Assembly: GCF_003590095.1 (NCBI RefSeq)
Contig: NC_039479.1
Coordinates: forward strand, 3,100,001-3,164,000
Direction: 5' to 3'
Length of the DNA stretch: 64,000 bases
Origin: Trichoplusia ni
Taxonomy: Eukaryota > Arthropoda > Insecta > Lepidoptera > Noctuidae
Below are positions 12,782 to 25,800 of the stretch, piece by piece. The notes beneath the pieces were generated by a model. It was not told the origin of the DNA and searched no databases. It saw only the letters and a list, made by a program, of their open reading frames with translations. Made by a program: the position numbers and the translations under genes. Within the stretch, counting starts at the first letter, position 1. Each line of letters starts with the position of its first letter.

Positions 12782-13334
12782 TGGATTTCACTTTAGTACG
12801 AGATGTGTGATAATAAATGCTTTTTAATGAGATTATTTTGTTTTAATTTATGCTTAAAAACTCAAAACAATCAGTAAAGTGACATTGCCTAATCGCACCG
12901 TTACTTCCGGTTACTTCCTTTCTTCCTTTACTGCTTTATATTCTTTATTTGTTCTTTTTACAGGCCGATGAAGTATTCGGAGATATTCGTAAGCAAAAAA
13001 ATCTGATTGCTGGTAAATTAATTTGGCATCTGGCCATTCCATTTATTAGAATTTAGGAATTCAATCATTATTGTCAGCTCTACTTCATAATAAATTATTC
13101 TTGTCAAGAATGACTGCTACTTATCGTAACGTATGTTTTCACAGTGTTAAAATATTCAGAGGTTGTACGATAGGCTATATTTAAACACCCACGTAGTAAT
13201 TTATTATCCTCAACTTGATAGACATTCCCTAACATTTTCTTTAACTTACCAGAATAATGTAATTATGCAGTATTTGAACGAACGTACAGCGCAGTGCGGG
13301 AAATTTCAAATCGCTGTCACTTGATTTGAAACTT
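12782..13334. other. intergenic, nothing further seen
   Basis: AT-rich spacer between the chitin-binding gene and the dynein gene promoter region. No supported gene. Confidence 0.4.
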
Positions 13335-13348
13335 GTTGCCATGGCAGT
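13335..13348 (+). promoter_or_regulatory. RFX X-box-like motif upstream of the dynein gene
   Basis: GTTGCCATGGCAGT differs at only the last two positions from the symmetrical X-box GTTGCCATGGCAAC. RFX factors use X-boxes to switch on ciliary genes, including axonemal dyneins (family knowledge). It sits 927 bp before the dynein ATG. A strong donor, 'ttctg|gtgagg' at 13525/13526, and an acceptor at 14243-14244 lie downstream, so a 5' UTR exon could start close after the motif. Confidence 0.55.
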
Positions 13349-14275
13349 CAATAGTTGTTTTGATTTCATTGTTTTATTTACTTTGGAAACCGCTAAAACT
13401 AGTATTGATGTAGTTTAACGTAATGTAGTTTAATTTTGATAGTATTAGAAAGTAACGTTGAAAAATGGGATTTGTCGAGAAGGTTTGTGAAGTTTTCCAG
13501 TTTTTTATCTGATAGTGAACTTCTGGTGAGGTTTTTACTTTTAACTTAATGTTTTGTAGATAGCTACGTTCAATACCTGTATGAATCATATACGAAACAA
13601 GGTGTATTAAGGTGATAGCTACAAATAAAGCTTGCGCACACACTTATTAGGCATAACCGTAAGTACTTAAAAAAATTATATACTTATAACATAATATGTG
13701 TCAACTAAGAAAAATAATATCTTAGCTTTTAATTTCTTAGTTTAACTATTAAGTATGTTCTGAGAAAATAAAAGATATGAGACCATAACCTGCTTTTGCT
13801 TGTAGACTTAAGTTCAGCAATAAAATGAGCTCTATATGCTTAAAATAATAAGTGAACATTAAATAGTAATTCACTGATTGGGAGTGTAACAAATGAGTTT
13901 TAGTTTTTCCCCTTACCTATTCAAAATCTGATATCATAATGTCAGTTCAAAACGTACCACAGCAACTATGTGAAACATGCTTTTTGGTTGCGTTTATATA
14001 AATCACAAAACAATTTGATGGTCTAAGCAGGTATATCACTGGTTTTACATCTAACATCATAACGAAACAACGGTTAAAAAGTGTTTTGAAAACATTGTCT
14101 ATTTACTTATTCCATCTTAAATCAATCAACTTAATCCATGACAGTCCTCAGCTGGACATAGGTATCCTACAGTTTACTTTATATCACTTTTATTTCACTT
14201 TAATAAAAACAACAAATAAATTTATCTTCTCATAAAATTTTCAGCTAACTGGGAAGACATAACAAATAAAACAAG
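13349..14275 (+). other. probable dynein 5' UTR exon and intron
   Basis: A good donor (gtgagg at 13526) and an acceptor ('aaaattttcag' ending at 14244) bound an intron of about 720 nt. The second UTR exon would be 14245-14275, directly before the ATG. The transcription start is not identifiable; it may lie a little after the X-box at 13335. No coding frame is supported here. Confidence 0.4.
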
Positions 14276-16878
14276 ATGTCTGACTCCGAAGTTCAGTCTG
14301 AGAATTCAGCAGGTACAGAGTTTGAGCTTGACCTGTACCATGACCCTCGTGTCCTGTGGTTCAAGGATAGAGTTCTCGCGTTCATCGGCATGGATGATGA
14401 TGAGCTTTTCTATAATATGCTGCATGATATTGAATCTAGACAAAAGTTCATCAAGTATATAGCCACACCGATGAAATCTCACGAGATGTCGTTGGAAAGA
14501 AGGACCATGTATGTCTCTAAAATTATTGTGGATAAACTAATACATGAGGATAAAGAGTTTACTGAATGGAGTAAGTTTTCTTTCTATATCTTTAAAAAAA
14601 ATATATATTTTTTTCTGTTTCGGGAAGGAAATATAATGTAATAGTAATATATTGGATTCTGTTTTCAAACATCAGAGAGTTTTACATTCCACAAAATAAT
14701 AATGCAAGGAACTAGGTTAGTTATTTGTTCTCTGGTTTGTGACAAACTGGTATAACCGGTAAACTGGACACTATGATTCGTGTTAGAATAAACATTATCT
14801 TGGCACAGTTTCTTACTGAGTATTTATCGTTCAACCAAGAAAAAAGAAAATGTGACATAAAGACTTAATTAAGTATAAAGCCAAAACTGAATCCTAAGTT
14901 TATGTGTGGTCTACAACTCATAATATAAGCTTTCCTTTAGAGACTAGATGGCGTTGTTTCAAATATTAAAATACTTTTTAGGGATCATACCGCCACCACC
15001 TCCTCAACCTACTGCGAAAGTCGTCCAGAAACCGGGCAAGAAAGGCAAGCCAGCCGCGAAGCCGGCGCCCGTAAAGGAGGCTAAGCCTGCAAAGGATGCT
15101 AAGACTCCCCCAGTGGAGCCTAAAGAGTCTATACCGGACCCGGAAGTCGATTTCGTAAGCAGAAAAAGCCTCAAAACCATGAGAAGTGTCAAGAGCATAA
15201 AGAGTTTGAAGAGTCTTAAAGGGACGAAGAGTTCAGGTTCAGATCTTTGTCCGTATTTTATATTTTAAAACAAAACGGTATGCTATATACCGTGTATATA
15301 TACATAATGTTATATACACCGTGATTTTTTTATCGTCTTACAAAAACAGCCCAGTTCATGTATCCTATGACTAGAACACGTTTATGATAAAAAAATAGGT
15401 ATTTGAGATTTGAAAAATTTTTATTCAATATTATGATGCAATTCGTAGTTTTTTAGAAACACAGCTCTGTTGTGAGCGCGGTCCGAGCCTTGTAACAATG
15501 GTGAGGGGCGCGGGCGGCGACGTTTTTATCATTTTTAAGAGTATATTTCAGATTTCTCTTGTTTAATTTTCTTCGTACTTATTATCTTAGTTGATGATAA
15601 AAAATAATAATCGCGCCTAGGGGTATTTAACGTCGGATACATGAACTGGGCTGCTTTTGTAAGACGACAAAAAATCACCGTGTATAAGCGAAAAACTAAC
15701 GTTTAGTTTATGCATGTTTATATCATTTTCCAGAAATGGAAGCTGAAGCTCCTGTTCAGAGTGGTAAGTTTTCCTTGTTTTAAATATTTAGTCAATCTAT
15801 AAGGCAATGCCTGAAGCATCACATCCGAAGTTGTAAGCGTGTGCACAGGCAGTACAGGGATCATTTGCCGTTGAGAAGGCAATATGACACAACTGGAGAG
15901 TCATCAGGCCAAACCACAGTTTACGTGCGTTAGGAAACACTGAAGCTGTGATTCCGAACGAATTAATTCCGTATATTTAATTTTAAAATGCACTCAACTT
16001 TCAAAAAGCTGTTGCGCGGCCGTATTGCTATTTTTTTCATTACAATTCGCTCAGTGGTTTTGGAGTGCAAGCAAGACAGACTGATATACTTTCAGATTTA
16101 TAATATTGGTAAGTATTACATAATATAAAAATTCTTTAATGTATTATGAAAGAGACCGAAGTCGAGACCGCAGCGGGAGCGCTCGGCGACACGGATGACG
16201 AGACGGCGGCCAACGAAATGTCCACGGATGAGTCCTCGCAACTTGTTATAGAGGATAAATATTACTTTCCACCGCGTGAGTACCTTTCAATTCAGTTTCT
16301 AGTGATTATTATTAACAGTGAAACGAGTGATAAAACATAGGTAGGCAGATAAAAAGACCAGTTGATTACTGATATATAATGGTTCCATATATTTGTGTGT
16401 GAGTATCACTGCGTTGTCTATATCTACGTTTTGCACCAGAAAGTAGTTTTCTTATTGGCCCGGTTGACTTGTATCAACGACGGGCTACCGGCTAGAGGTC
16501 TTCACTTTCTTTCACTAGCTTTCGGAACTTAAGTACATTATCTGTCCTGAGAGTAAACCACCTCGTCTTAAAGAAATATCAACATGGTTGTGGAAGTGTG
16601 ACAGTGCAATACACGGCATAGAGCGCCATCTCTCTTCCACACCCGCAATTATATTATTTTCAGATGTATCGGTAGGCCTTCTGATCGTATTTGACAAAAT
16701 TTCTTAACGCTGTAGGTATTATGTATATGTGTTTTATAAGATAGTGACTTTTTATAACTAATTAAAACTAGTTTGGACTTTATATTGAGATGAATAAGGT
16801 TTAATATCGTATAATTTTGCAGCACCCGAGCATTTAGATCCCGATGTCGACGGAACTTTGGAATTTTATACAATAACC
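14276..16878 (+). CDS. DNAH10: dynein exons 1-5: N-terminal extension (residues 1-253)
   Basis: Exons: 14276-14570, 14982-15236, 15734-15763, 16153-16275, 16823-16878. Exon 1 starts MSDSEVQ and encodes an acidic, folded-looking segment. Exon 2 encodes a Pro/Ala/Lys-rich stretch with a PPPPPQP run and KSLKxxKS repeats. Exon 3 is a 30-nt microexon. Exon 4 is very acidic and Thr/Ala-rich. Reading phase is continuous (1, 1, 1, 1, 0). Weak points are the exon 2 donor (GTTCAG) and the exon 4 acceptor, which has a poor pyrimidine tract; an ATG at 16146 in the same frame could be an alternative start. The start at 14276 is chosen because it opens a long frame right after a clean UTR acceptor. Confidence 0.6.
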
Positions 16879-19800
16879 GTAAGGATTAAAAAAATGTTAT
16901 CACAATTCATTAAATATTGTATATTTTGGTTTAATTTTAGTAGATAGATATCTGTGTGGTTGAATGTGCGTCTACGGCAAACGCGGTCAATGGGGAATAT
17001 GCATGATTTATTTTTTATTTTTTATGTTTCTACTAGTTATTACATTACCAAACATACAAATATCACGTCCAAAATATAAACTATTATGCAAAAAATTAAA
17101 TATTAAAATCGCGATCAATTTAAACGCGGCCATTTTGGCGCGCTTGCTCGTGACGTCACCATTACACGAGTTCGATGTCAACAGCAAAGTGATTGGTTTA
17201 CAAAATTACCAAAAAATAAATAAAGTGAGTGAATATCGACTTAATTACCATGGATACAATACAATAACAATTATTCCTCCAAAAAGAAACCATACAAATA
17301 GCTTGTTGACAGCAGACGTCTCGTGTAAAACTGACGTCACGTTTTGTTCCACCAATAGTGTTGCGTTTCGAAAATTTGCGCGGTAATTTCAAAACAGCCA
17401 CTTTTTGATGATTAAATTTCATTATTAAATTAAAATAAATTCTAAAAATAATTGTATAGTGTGTTTTCAGTAGCAATAAATATTACAAAAAAAAATATTT
17501 TGTCCATATTTAAGTCACGTGCATATTCCCCATTGACTATTGTATATTAAAATAAAGAGTAATTATATTCTACTTTATTAAGTTGTACAGATTCTCTTCC
17601 AAGCATACATACAAAAATTTCAAGCCTTAATTAAAAAAAAACATTCATCAGAAAATTCTTCGTAAATTTGAAATATACAAACACCATTTCCACACCCACA
17701 GAGACAAGTTCCCCGCATCATCCAGTACCCGCGTCTGATCCCCATCTTCGGAGCCTTGACTCCTCAAACCGCTCATCGCAGCCGTCGCTACCTGTACTTC
17801 GTGCGGCTCACACAAGATGGTATCCCTCTCTCCGATAACGACCGGCTAACCACCCTTAAAATGTCGGATTACTTCCTCACTGGAGTTACTACGGGGAAAG
17901 TGTTGACGTATCTTGGATTGCATTTCAATCAGGTATTTGGGTTTAAAACATTACCTACTATTTAAATGTAGCGTAAATTAGTATCGTATCACAAATTTAT
18001 TTGTCTTATTGAGAATAAATTCTTCAAACCTTAGTCCCTAATTAGGGAGGTTTTTGCCACCGACGATGCTGTTACCGAGTGTCCTGCCACCACAGTTTTT
18101 AGTACGACTTTGGTAGTTTTGGACACGAGTTCCCGTAAAGGTTTACATAAAGGAGTGGTGATATGTCCCCTGGTCAACCACTCCACCCGAATGTAGCCAT
18201 AGTAATCAAATTGACGATTGAAAAAGTTTTGGTAATATCAACTTACCTTCTACAGAGGGATAACCTCCTTGCGAGAAGACATAATATTTTAGGCTGTTTA
18301 ATTAATTCTTGTTTTTATTACTATACTCCCACAAAATTTTACTACAGATTAGATTAGACTTATGATATAGCCATCTTTTTTTCCTAGGCTTTCATACCTT
18401 TGTTCGAGAAGCAGTTCCGTGAGATAACTTTGACCACGGATACGAGCCAGGCGCTTCTGTCTAGACAAGTGTCGTATGCTGGCGGACATCACGCGCAGTT
18501 GGACGAGATAGGGGCACAGGTAACAAAGGAGGATTAATATCATACACCAAACATAATATCATTACATACCCATTGACTTCAATGCACGGAGGGGTAATTG
18601 TTTCACGTCCCCCACAGTGCCCGAGGTTTCGCGGTTTCGATCCCCGCGTAGGAAAAGCGTTTGTGTAATACACGAATGCTTTTCCTGAGTTTGGGTGTCT
18701 TTGTGCTTGTGACTTGATTGTAAACCAGTACACATTGCAACACAGTAATAAAAGTCCCCGATGTGTGATCCTCGCGTGTCTTCAATTTTGCTACAGTCTT
18801 TAGGTGTTGATCTTCAGTTTACTGAACTAATCACCAATCACCAAGGTTTTATTCTTTTTTTTTAGGTCAATTATCTTCGGCCTTCTGACTATAGGCGGAT
18901 GTCGAATATAGCTAGAGGAGAAAATGCAGAAAGAAGGTCAGTTGCAATACTTACAAATAAGATATTTTTTGATTGCTTCATAATGTTGAGTTTAATTTCA
19001 TAATTTGTTTGTTTTAGAATAAAGAACATGCACACTGAGCGCGAGGACTCTTTTGAAGCACATTCGTTACATCGACCTGCCTCCAGTGACGTAGTAAATA
19101 TAATCTTAAGCCTTAAGTATAAATTAAAACTAACAAAAAGTATTAACGCGCAAGCGCAAGTGAATATAAGCACAAGAACTTCTTGACAGTAGCACGCATG
19201 CATCTATCTAAACCAACATTCTCCCCGTGTTTGGGTTTGCTACTGAACACCCTTTGTTGACGCGACGACTGTTTTTAAACGCAGGCGTATTGACATCGTT
19301 TTATGTTCTTCATAGTCGTGCATAATAAGCGCATTATTTATTTGCAAAAAAAACTTTTAAAACTTTAATTACTTTAGGGCTTGAAACCAAAAAGGTTTCA
19401 AAAGGACTTTTTTTAATGACTAATACATTTCTCACCTCCATCGTTTTTTTGTTCGATCCATTCATATTTGGAATGTTTTATACGTTTTTAAGTGTTGTTA
19501 TTGTGTTTGCAAAGAATAGAGAGGTTTGGAAGAGAAATGAGGAGGCCTTTGCCCAGCAGTGGGATCATAAGCAGGCTATATAAAGAAAAGTGTTGATCAA
19601 TAAGAACTTATTATCCACTTTGATGGGCGACCCTGCAGCTGCATCAGTTCATGGGTTCAAGTGTCTATAAGATACCAAACACGGTGAAGTAAATTAAACT
19701 GGCAAATTAAACGCATTGCTATACAATTTCAGGATAGTCCATTCTCAAACACATCGTTTGATATACCTGTGGTGCCGGAAGGTAAAACCTCATCGGCAGA

Positions 19801-22800
19801 CGAAGTGATAACCGACATAAAGGAACTCGTAGGAATTGTTAACTGGTTAGTATATTTCCATTTTAGAAAAGATTTGTAAATCAAAAATCTCGAAGTGATA
19901 TTGTGTGCAGTTCGAGAGTGTAAGATCTTTTCTTTGTATTATTTCGTATTCAGTCTTAGAAGGTCTTCTTACCTTATATCTTATCATTCTTTTTCCACCC
20001 TCATGACTAATAGCTACTACTTACTATTAGTTACTATGCGAGTTTTAAAACCCTCCCCGAGCTACTTGCTCCCTCAATACCGCTCTCAGGTAGGTACTGC
20101 TGTCCGTTGCGGATATGTAACGCGTTACGTTACGATATGGTTAACCAAAAAGTTCACCATTAAAAATGTCAAATAACTTTAATGTCTATATCTCAGGACA
20201 ATACAACACATAGAAGGTGAGATCCAACTGCCGATGCCAAACATCCCGCTGCTGATGGAACACCACACGCACGTGGAGATTATTGACCCTGACGTCGTGG
20301 TACAGCTGGAGGAGGCTGTCATGATGTGGCAACAGCACATCGACAGCACCATTGCCGTGTGTCTGGGGAAGGTGAGCTGATAGCCATAGGTACTAGGAGA
20401 CTAGGGCACGTGGGAGGTAGACTCTAGCATGGGGGGCCCGGTTGAACGAGGCGGCTGTATATTGATAGCACCTTCGGCGTGTGTCTGTCAGGTTCCCGGA
20501 TACTAGAATATGCGCGTTCCAATTCCAAACGTTGGTCTTTGAAGGCGAGATTTGGAATAAATCGCAGTGAAGTTCATATCAGGATCATAGATTATGGGAT
20601 GTGTACAGACAGACATTAGTAGCTAAATCTTGAAATTAAGTTTAAGTCCCTTTGTTGAAGTTCAAATAAACACTTTTAAGTTTTTAGCTTGTTTCTGTAA
20701 CATGAAATATTACTTCACCAGACTCGCGAGGGCGACGGACCTGTAGCGGAGTACAAGTACTGGCGCGAGCGAGACGCGGAGATATCGTTATTGGTGGAGC
20801 AACTGAAACAGCCGATGGTCGTCAAGATCCTGCATTTACTGCAGAAAGCCAACTCTACTTATTTGGAGGTAAAATTATAAGTATTCACTCAATTTCATGA
20901 AAATTTTTGATCTGTAATCGCCGCTGTATTTTAATATTAATAAAATACTAGCGTAAATGTGTCCCACTTCTGGGCACAGCCCTCTTCCCGTACAGGGAAG
21001 TTTTGAGGATTGATCACCGCGCTTGTTCACTGCGGGTTGAAGATTTCAAATTCTACCTTAATGATGCATTTTTTCAGGGTTTTAGGAATTATAAAGAGAG
21101 ACTTGTTGAACAATATAACATGGCGAGTGACAATTTGAAGTTCTTGTCGACTTTGATGCGGTTCTTCACGGTTAGTGCTTTTATTATTCTGAATTGACAA
21201 CATTTGTATTTTAAAACATAGCGTATACGTATGATACCTTGTATCTTGTAGGTGAGTCATGCAAGAGGCTTTTTGCTAGTTGTGTGTAACTTTTGTTTTT
21301 GTCAGTGTACCTAATTGTACGTAGAAAAAAACAAATGTTATGAACTGAATAATTATTATTTACCGCTAAGTGCAGACGGCTGGCTGCAGAGAAAGAAGTC
21401 ATACAATTTTATCACTTACCTTAAGTATAACCTGTGATTTAGGTGATAGAAGACGACTCTTCGCTTCCCCAAGTGCTGGAAATTCTGCCAGAGTTAGTGG
21501 AGAGTATCTACATGATGTGGGTGCTGTCTAAAGGTTATCGGTCAGACGAGACCATGGTGCCTCTCCTGGCAAGGATCTCCTGGGCTCTCAGCTACAAGAT
21601 AGAGAATATACTCGCTGTCCACACGCTCTTTGAGTAAGTATTATGATTCGGTCGAAGCCGTTGTGTACCCACAAGTAACATACCACGAAAGGGAAAATGA
21701 ATCGAAAAATGAGAGAAAAATCCCATTTAAAAGAGAAAGAGAAGTCAGGAGGTAAGTTTTTTTTACCAAAAAATGTCCAATAAAGATCATTACCTCCTCC
21801 GCCTCTTGTGGATACAAAAATATTGGTGTGTCTTTCCATCTGTCTGTATCATAGCTTCCGAACAGATTGAGTGTTTTTAATGTAGTCTGTTCTATCGAGA
21901 GTTCTTTTTGCTTTAACGCTAATCCTAAATTCAATTAAAGCAAACCAAACGACGAGGTCCTCTTCCTGTCTCGTCACTCGCAGAAGATCATGGAAACTTG
22001 GCACGCCTTGTACCGAGAGACCCGCAGGAACATAGAGCTGAGTGGCAAGGGCGCTCGCTGGGAGTTCGACCAGCCTCTGTTGTTCACACGCACCGACTAC
22101 ATCGGGACTGTCGCTAAGGACCTCGGAGATGTGGTGCAGGTAACTAAGTAGCAGGGTGAGGCATGAATATACTCGTACTAATATTTTTCTACTTAGTATG
22201 TTTCTATGTGATGCTTGTAAAATATGACATTGACAGACTGGTAGTTTGCCTTGATTTGCAAAATTATGATATAAATTATTTGGGTATTAAGTGTAGCTTT
22301 ATTGAATATTGGTATGATATAAAAAAAAAACTACCCGACCTCTACACAAGTGCTGTTAACCACTTGAGGCTGTTTCTTCTATAATTATTATGAAAATTAT
22401 GAAACCTCCATCAGATGACTCACTAACAGAATTACTAATTTCAATAGTTACACACAACTTTTTCTACCCACAGGTCCTTATAGATTTCGAGCGCATATTC
22501 GGCCTAGAACTAAAGTCCATTATAAGTGACCCAACCCAAATCGATGACGTCCGCAAACGCGTCAAGAACCTCGTCTACCCGATACGTACGATCGATTTCA
22601 GCGTCTTCGTTTTCGATAATAAGGAGAACTGGGACGCAATAATGGGAGAGTTCTGGAACGAAGTCAAGTATCTGGAGGATGAGGCTAAGAACTATATCAA
22701 TCAGAGCTTCGGGAATTTAAGGTAGATTTATGAAACACCGTACTTTAGAGGGATGGTGTAGTTTAATGAATCTACTAAAGCCTTGGCATTCAATTAGAAG

Positions 22801-25800
22801 GCTGATTTTAAAGATACCAGTACAAAAATATGTTAACGAAGAAGATCTTCTTCCAACGTTTAGGGCTTTGCAATGAAACTCTACAATATTACCGGATAAA
22901 GGATGACGCGGTGATAGGCAGGGGGCCTATCACCACGTCGCCATCGTCCTGTACGCTTTAGCTGCATGTGGGTACTTCGTCAAATATATTCAAAATACGT
23001 GGTCCCTAGCAGTTATTTAGTACGATGATGAAATTCATTGTAATTATTTGATTCTCCGAACAAAAAATATAAAATAATATAAACAGATCATCAGAGGAAG
23101 CCCTGACGGTGCTGCTGAAGTTCCTGGAGTTCGACACGCGCGCCTCCATCCGCCAGCAGCTCGCCACCAAGTTCGACCTCGTCATGAGGCAGTTCATCAA
23201 GGAGATCACGGCTATAGAAGACAAGTTTACTGTAAGAACAACTATAAAAAAATAAGATATTTTTTAAAGGAAATTAAAATTATGTTTTTATTAATTCTGC
23301 TAAGTAGTTACTGCGATTTTATTAGTTTATTATCGACATGACCAGTTATTGGCCTGCGGTTCCGGTCAATTCAAGAAGTCAAACAAAGTTAAGAATCAGG
23401 CATTATGTTCAAGAGCAAAATGTATTATAATAGTAATTAGTTAAACTATAGCGCGATAGATGGCATTGACGTCGAATTAGATCGCGCTATGGTTTCGTTA
23501 CATGAGTTGACATATATAGTTTAAAGTATTTTCAATAAATGACTCTCTCGCAGACCAAACAGTGTTGTTTTAATTTATCAGTGAAGTTCTTCAGCTCGGT
23601 GCTTAACACATTATACGGAGTTAATGTTAGATTACGAGAATTAGATGACAATCGAGGAACTCTGTGCCGACATCAAATGATAATAAATAGGTACAGGGCA
23701 GGGAGAGAAGGAGTGTTACCTTATATATTTTTTAACTTAATAGTTTTGGGTTAAGTGATATTTGGAAAATACTCAAGGTTTTTATAAAACTGTTTTGCTG
23801 CAGCGATACCGCAAGAATCCTCCTCTGATTCGCAACCATCCACCAGTGGCAGGCGCCATCTATTGGGCAAGAGCGTTGTTCAACAAGATGAAACAACCAA
23901 TCATGAAGTTTCAGAAGGTAATAGCTGATACCCGTATGCAGTGCTAGCAGTAAACTAATTTGAGTTTTATGCTATTGAATTAGAGTTAAAATTTCAAATG
24001 CGATAATACTAGAACTTGCGACTCGTGGCTATATGATCCTTTTGCTTGAACAACTAAGCTAATTTGATTATTTCGTTCGTCTTATGCTTGTCTAAAACAC
24101 ATGTAAAACTATAGGTCCCAGAGTTAAACGATTGTGAACAGAAGAAAGAAGCGTTCATGCAATACAAGGGCTTCTCTAAAGTTATCAAGGAGTACGAAGA
24201 CCAGAAGTACCGGGACTGGGTGCAGGGCGCCGTTGACTTTGTGGATAACATGATGAAAAAGAACGTGCTCAAGGTCGAGTTTAAGAAGGAGGCTGGTATG
24301 TTGACATTTAACTGAAGATGTATGCACCGTATCGAGTGTGAAAACTATAGAAACACTCTTAATTTGCCAGTTGGAGTTTAGTTTTATTTTTTCTTGTCAA
24401 AGAGTAAATTTATAATATTGTGTTTAATACTTGTATGAGATCAGCAGATATTACCACCTCAGCTTAAAGTAATATTATTTAAATGATTTTTATTTTGGAA
24501 CAAATACATTCGTGTTTCAGCCTCTGTGCTCGACTCCCCGGTGGCCTAACGAACAAGGTGATAACTCTCTAATAGATCATCAAATCGACGAAATGCCCTA
24601 ACACAGGCGATCGTAAATAGCTAATCTATGCGGGTGTGAAACAGAGACACCGCTGGACCTTGTGTAAGCGAGATGGCGCATTACATGGGGTAGCCATGTA
24701 ATGCGCCATTTCTCTTCCACAAGTTGCTGGTAGGCTCTCAGTTTCTCTCTACCTTTTCCGTCACAATAAGACTGTTAAATAGTTATAGGATAACTATGAA
24801 TGCGTTTAACTAAACTTTCTTATTAATTTAATGCCAGCAAACGGAGAGTATGGTGGTAAGATCGTTTTCTATTTTAGTAATATATTGGACTTTATAACGC
24901 AATCATGTTCCTTATGAGCCCAACATAACACTAAAATGTAATTTTTCGCGTCGGTTGTTAAGTGAAGTGAAAATTTAATGGAACACATGGATGTCATGGA
25001 CTTTCACGCCCCGATGAAGGCTGAGAGGTATGCCGGACCCTTACCGGCTAAAACCACTGGATAGCTTCACTCTTCCCCTATACCCGACACCACGGAAACG
25101 CGATGCACACTATCATAATAAAACTATTGATTACCTTTACCTTAACCCAAATTGCCAACGTATTACAAGCCAGTTCTTCGCTACAGTGGCTACACCAGCA
25201 GCTAACCGTGGCATGGAGCTCACAGCCGCCGGCCGGGCGCACCTCGCTAAGAGACGGTCCAACGTGTCCCTGACGCCGAACGATGTTGTCAACAAGGAGA
25301 TAGCTGATAAACGACGCAGGGATAAGGCGTGTAAGTATAATGGACTAGTAGTTAGTTTAAGGACATGTTGTAGTAATATATGTCTAGAAAATATAATTAG
25401 TCCGCTGAGTAGATTCCTAAAAAATATTGAATGTGTATTTTTTTGTTAAATCTAAAATAATGAATACCTAAAATACCTTTGTCATCAAATGAGTCTTGAG
25501 GCATACGTAATGTTTACTCTTCAATATCCGTATAAGATCTTATAAAAAATATATTTTTTACCATCTACTTAAGTAAAATCGCTTAAACATGAACCAAAAC
25601 GCTTAAAGTTCATAAGAAGTTTATAAGCCTAAGTTAAACAAAATCATTTTTATTTCATTATTCCACGTCCCTTAAGCCCTGTCCACGTACCGTAACATGA
25701 AAACAAAATTAAGAAACATGCATAAAAAAGTAATCTAGAAAATGGATAAAGTTGCTTACGAACTCGCATCATCATAAATTAATTTGAACTTTTGTATTAA

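Noticed and set aside
16964..17386. 140-codon frame on the plus strand with a hydrophobic start
   Set aside because: It lies inside the fold-back element, has no recognisable domain or splice context, and its composition follows the AT-rich intron.
22899..22942. Imperfect hairpin around 'gtgataggcagggggcctat'
   Set aside because: The stem is short and mismatched, with no context to give it meaning; it is likely chance.
23447..23494. Short inverted repeat around 'atagcgcgat' as a possible MITE
   Set aside because: Arms are only about 10 bp, and no target duplication or second copy could be seen.
25030..25186. Upstream extension of the frame of dynein exon 21 (starting MPDPYRLKPL)
   Set aside because: It has the same frame as exon 21, but the sequence before 25187 lacks dynein resemblance and looks repeat-like. 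A phase-matching acceptor lies at 25185-25186.
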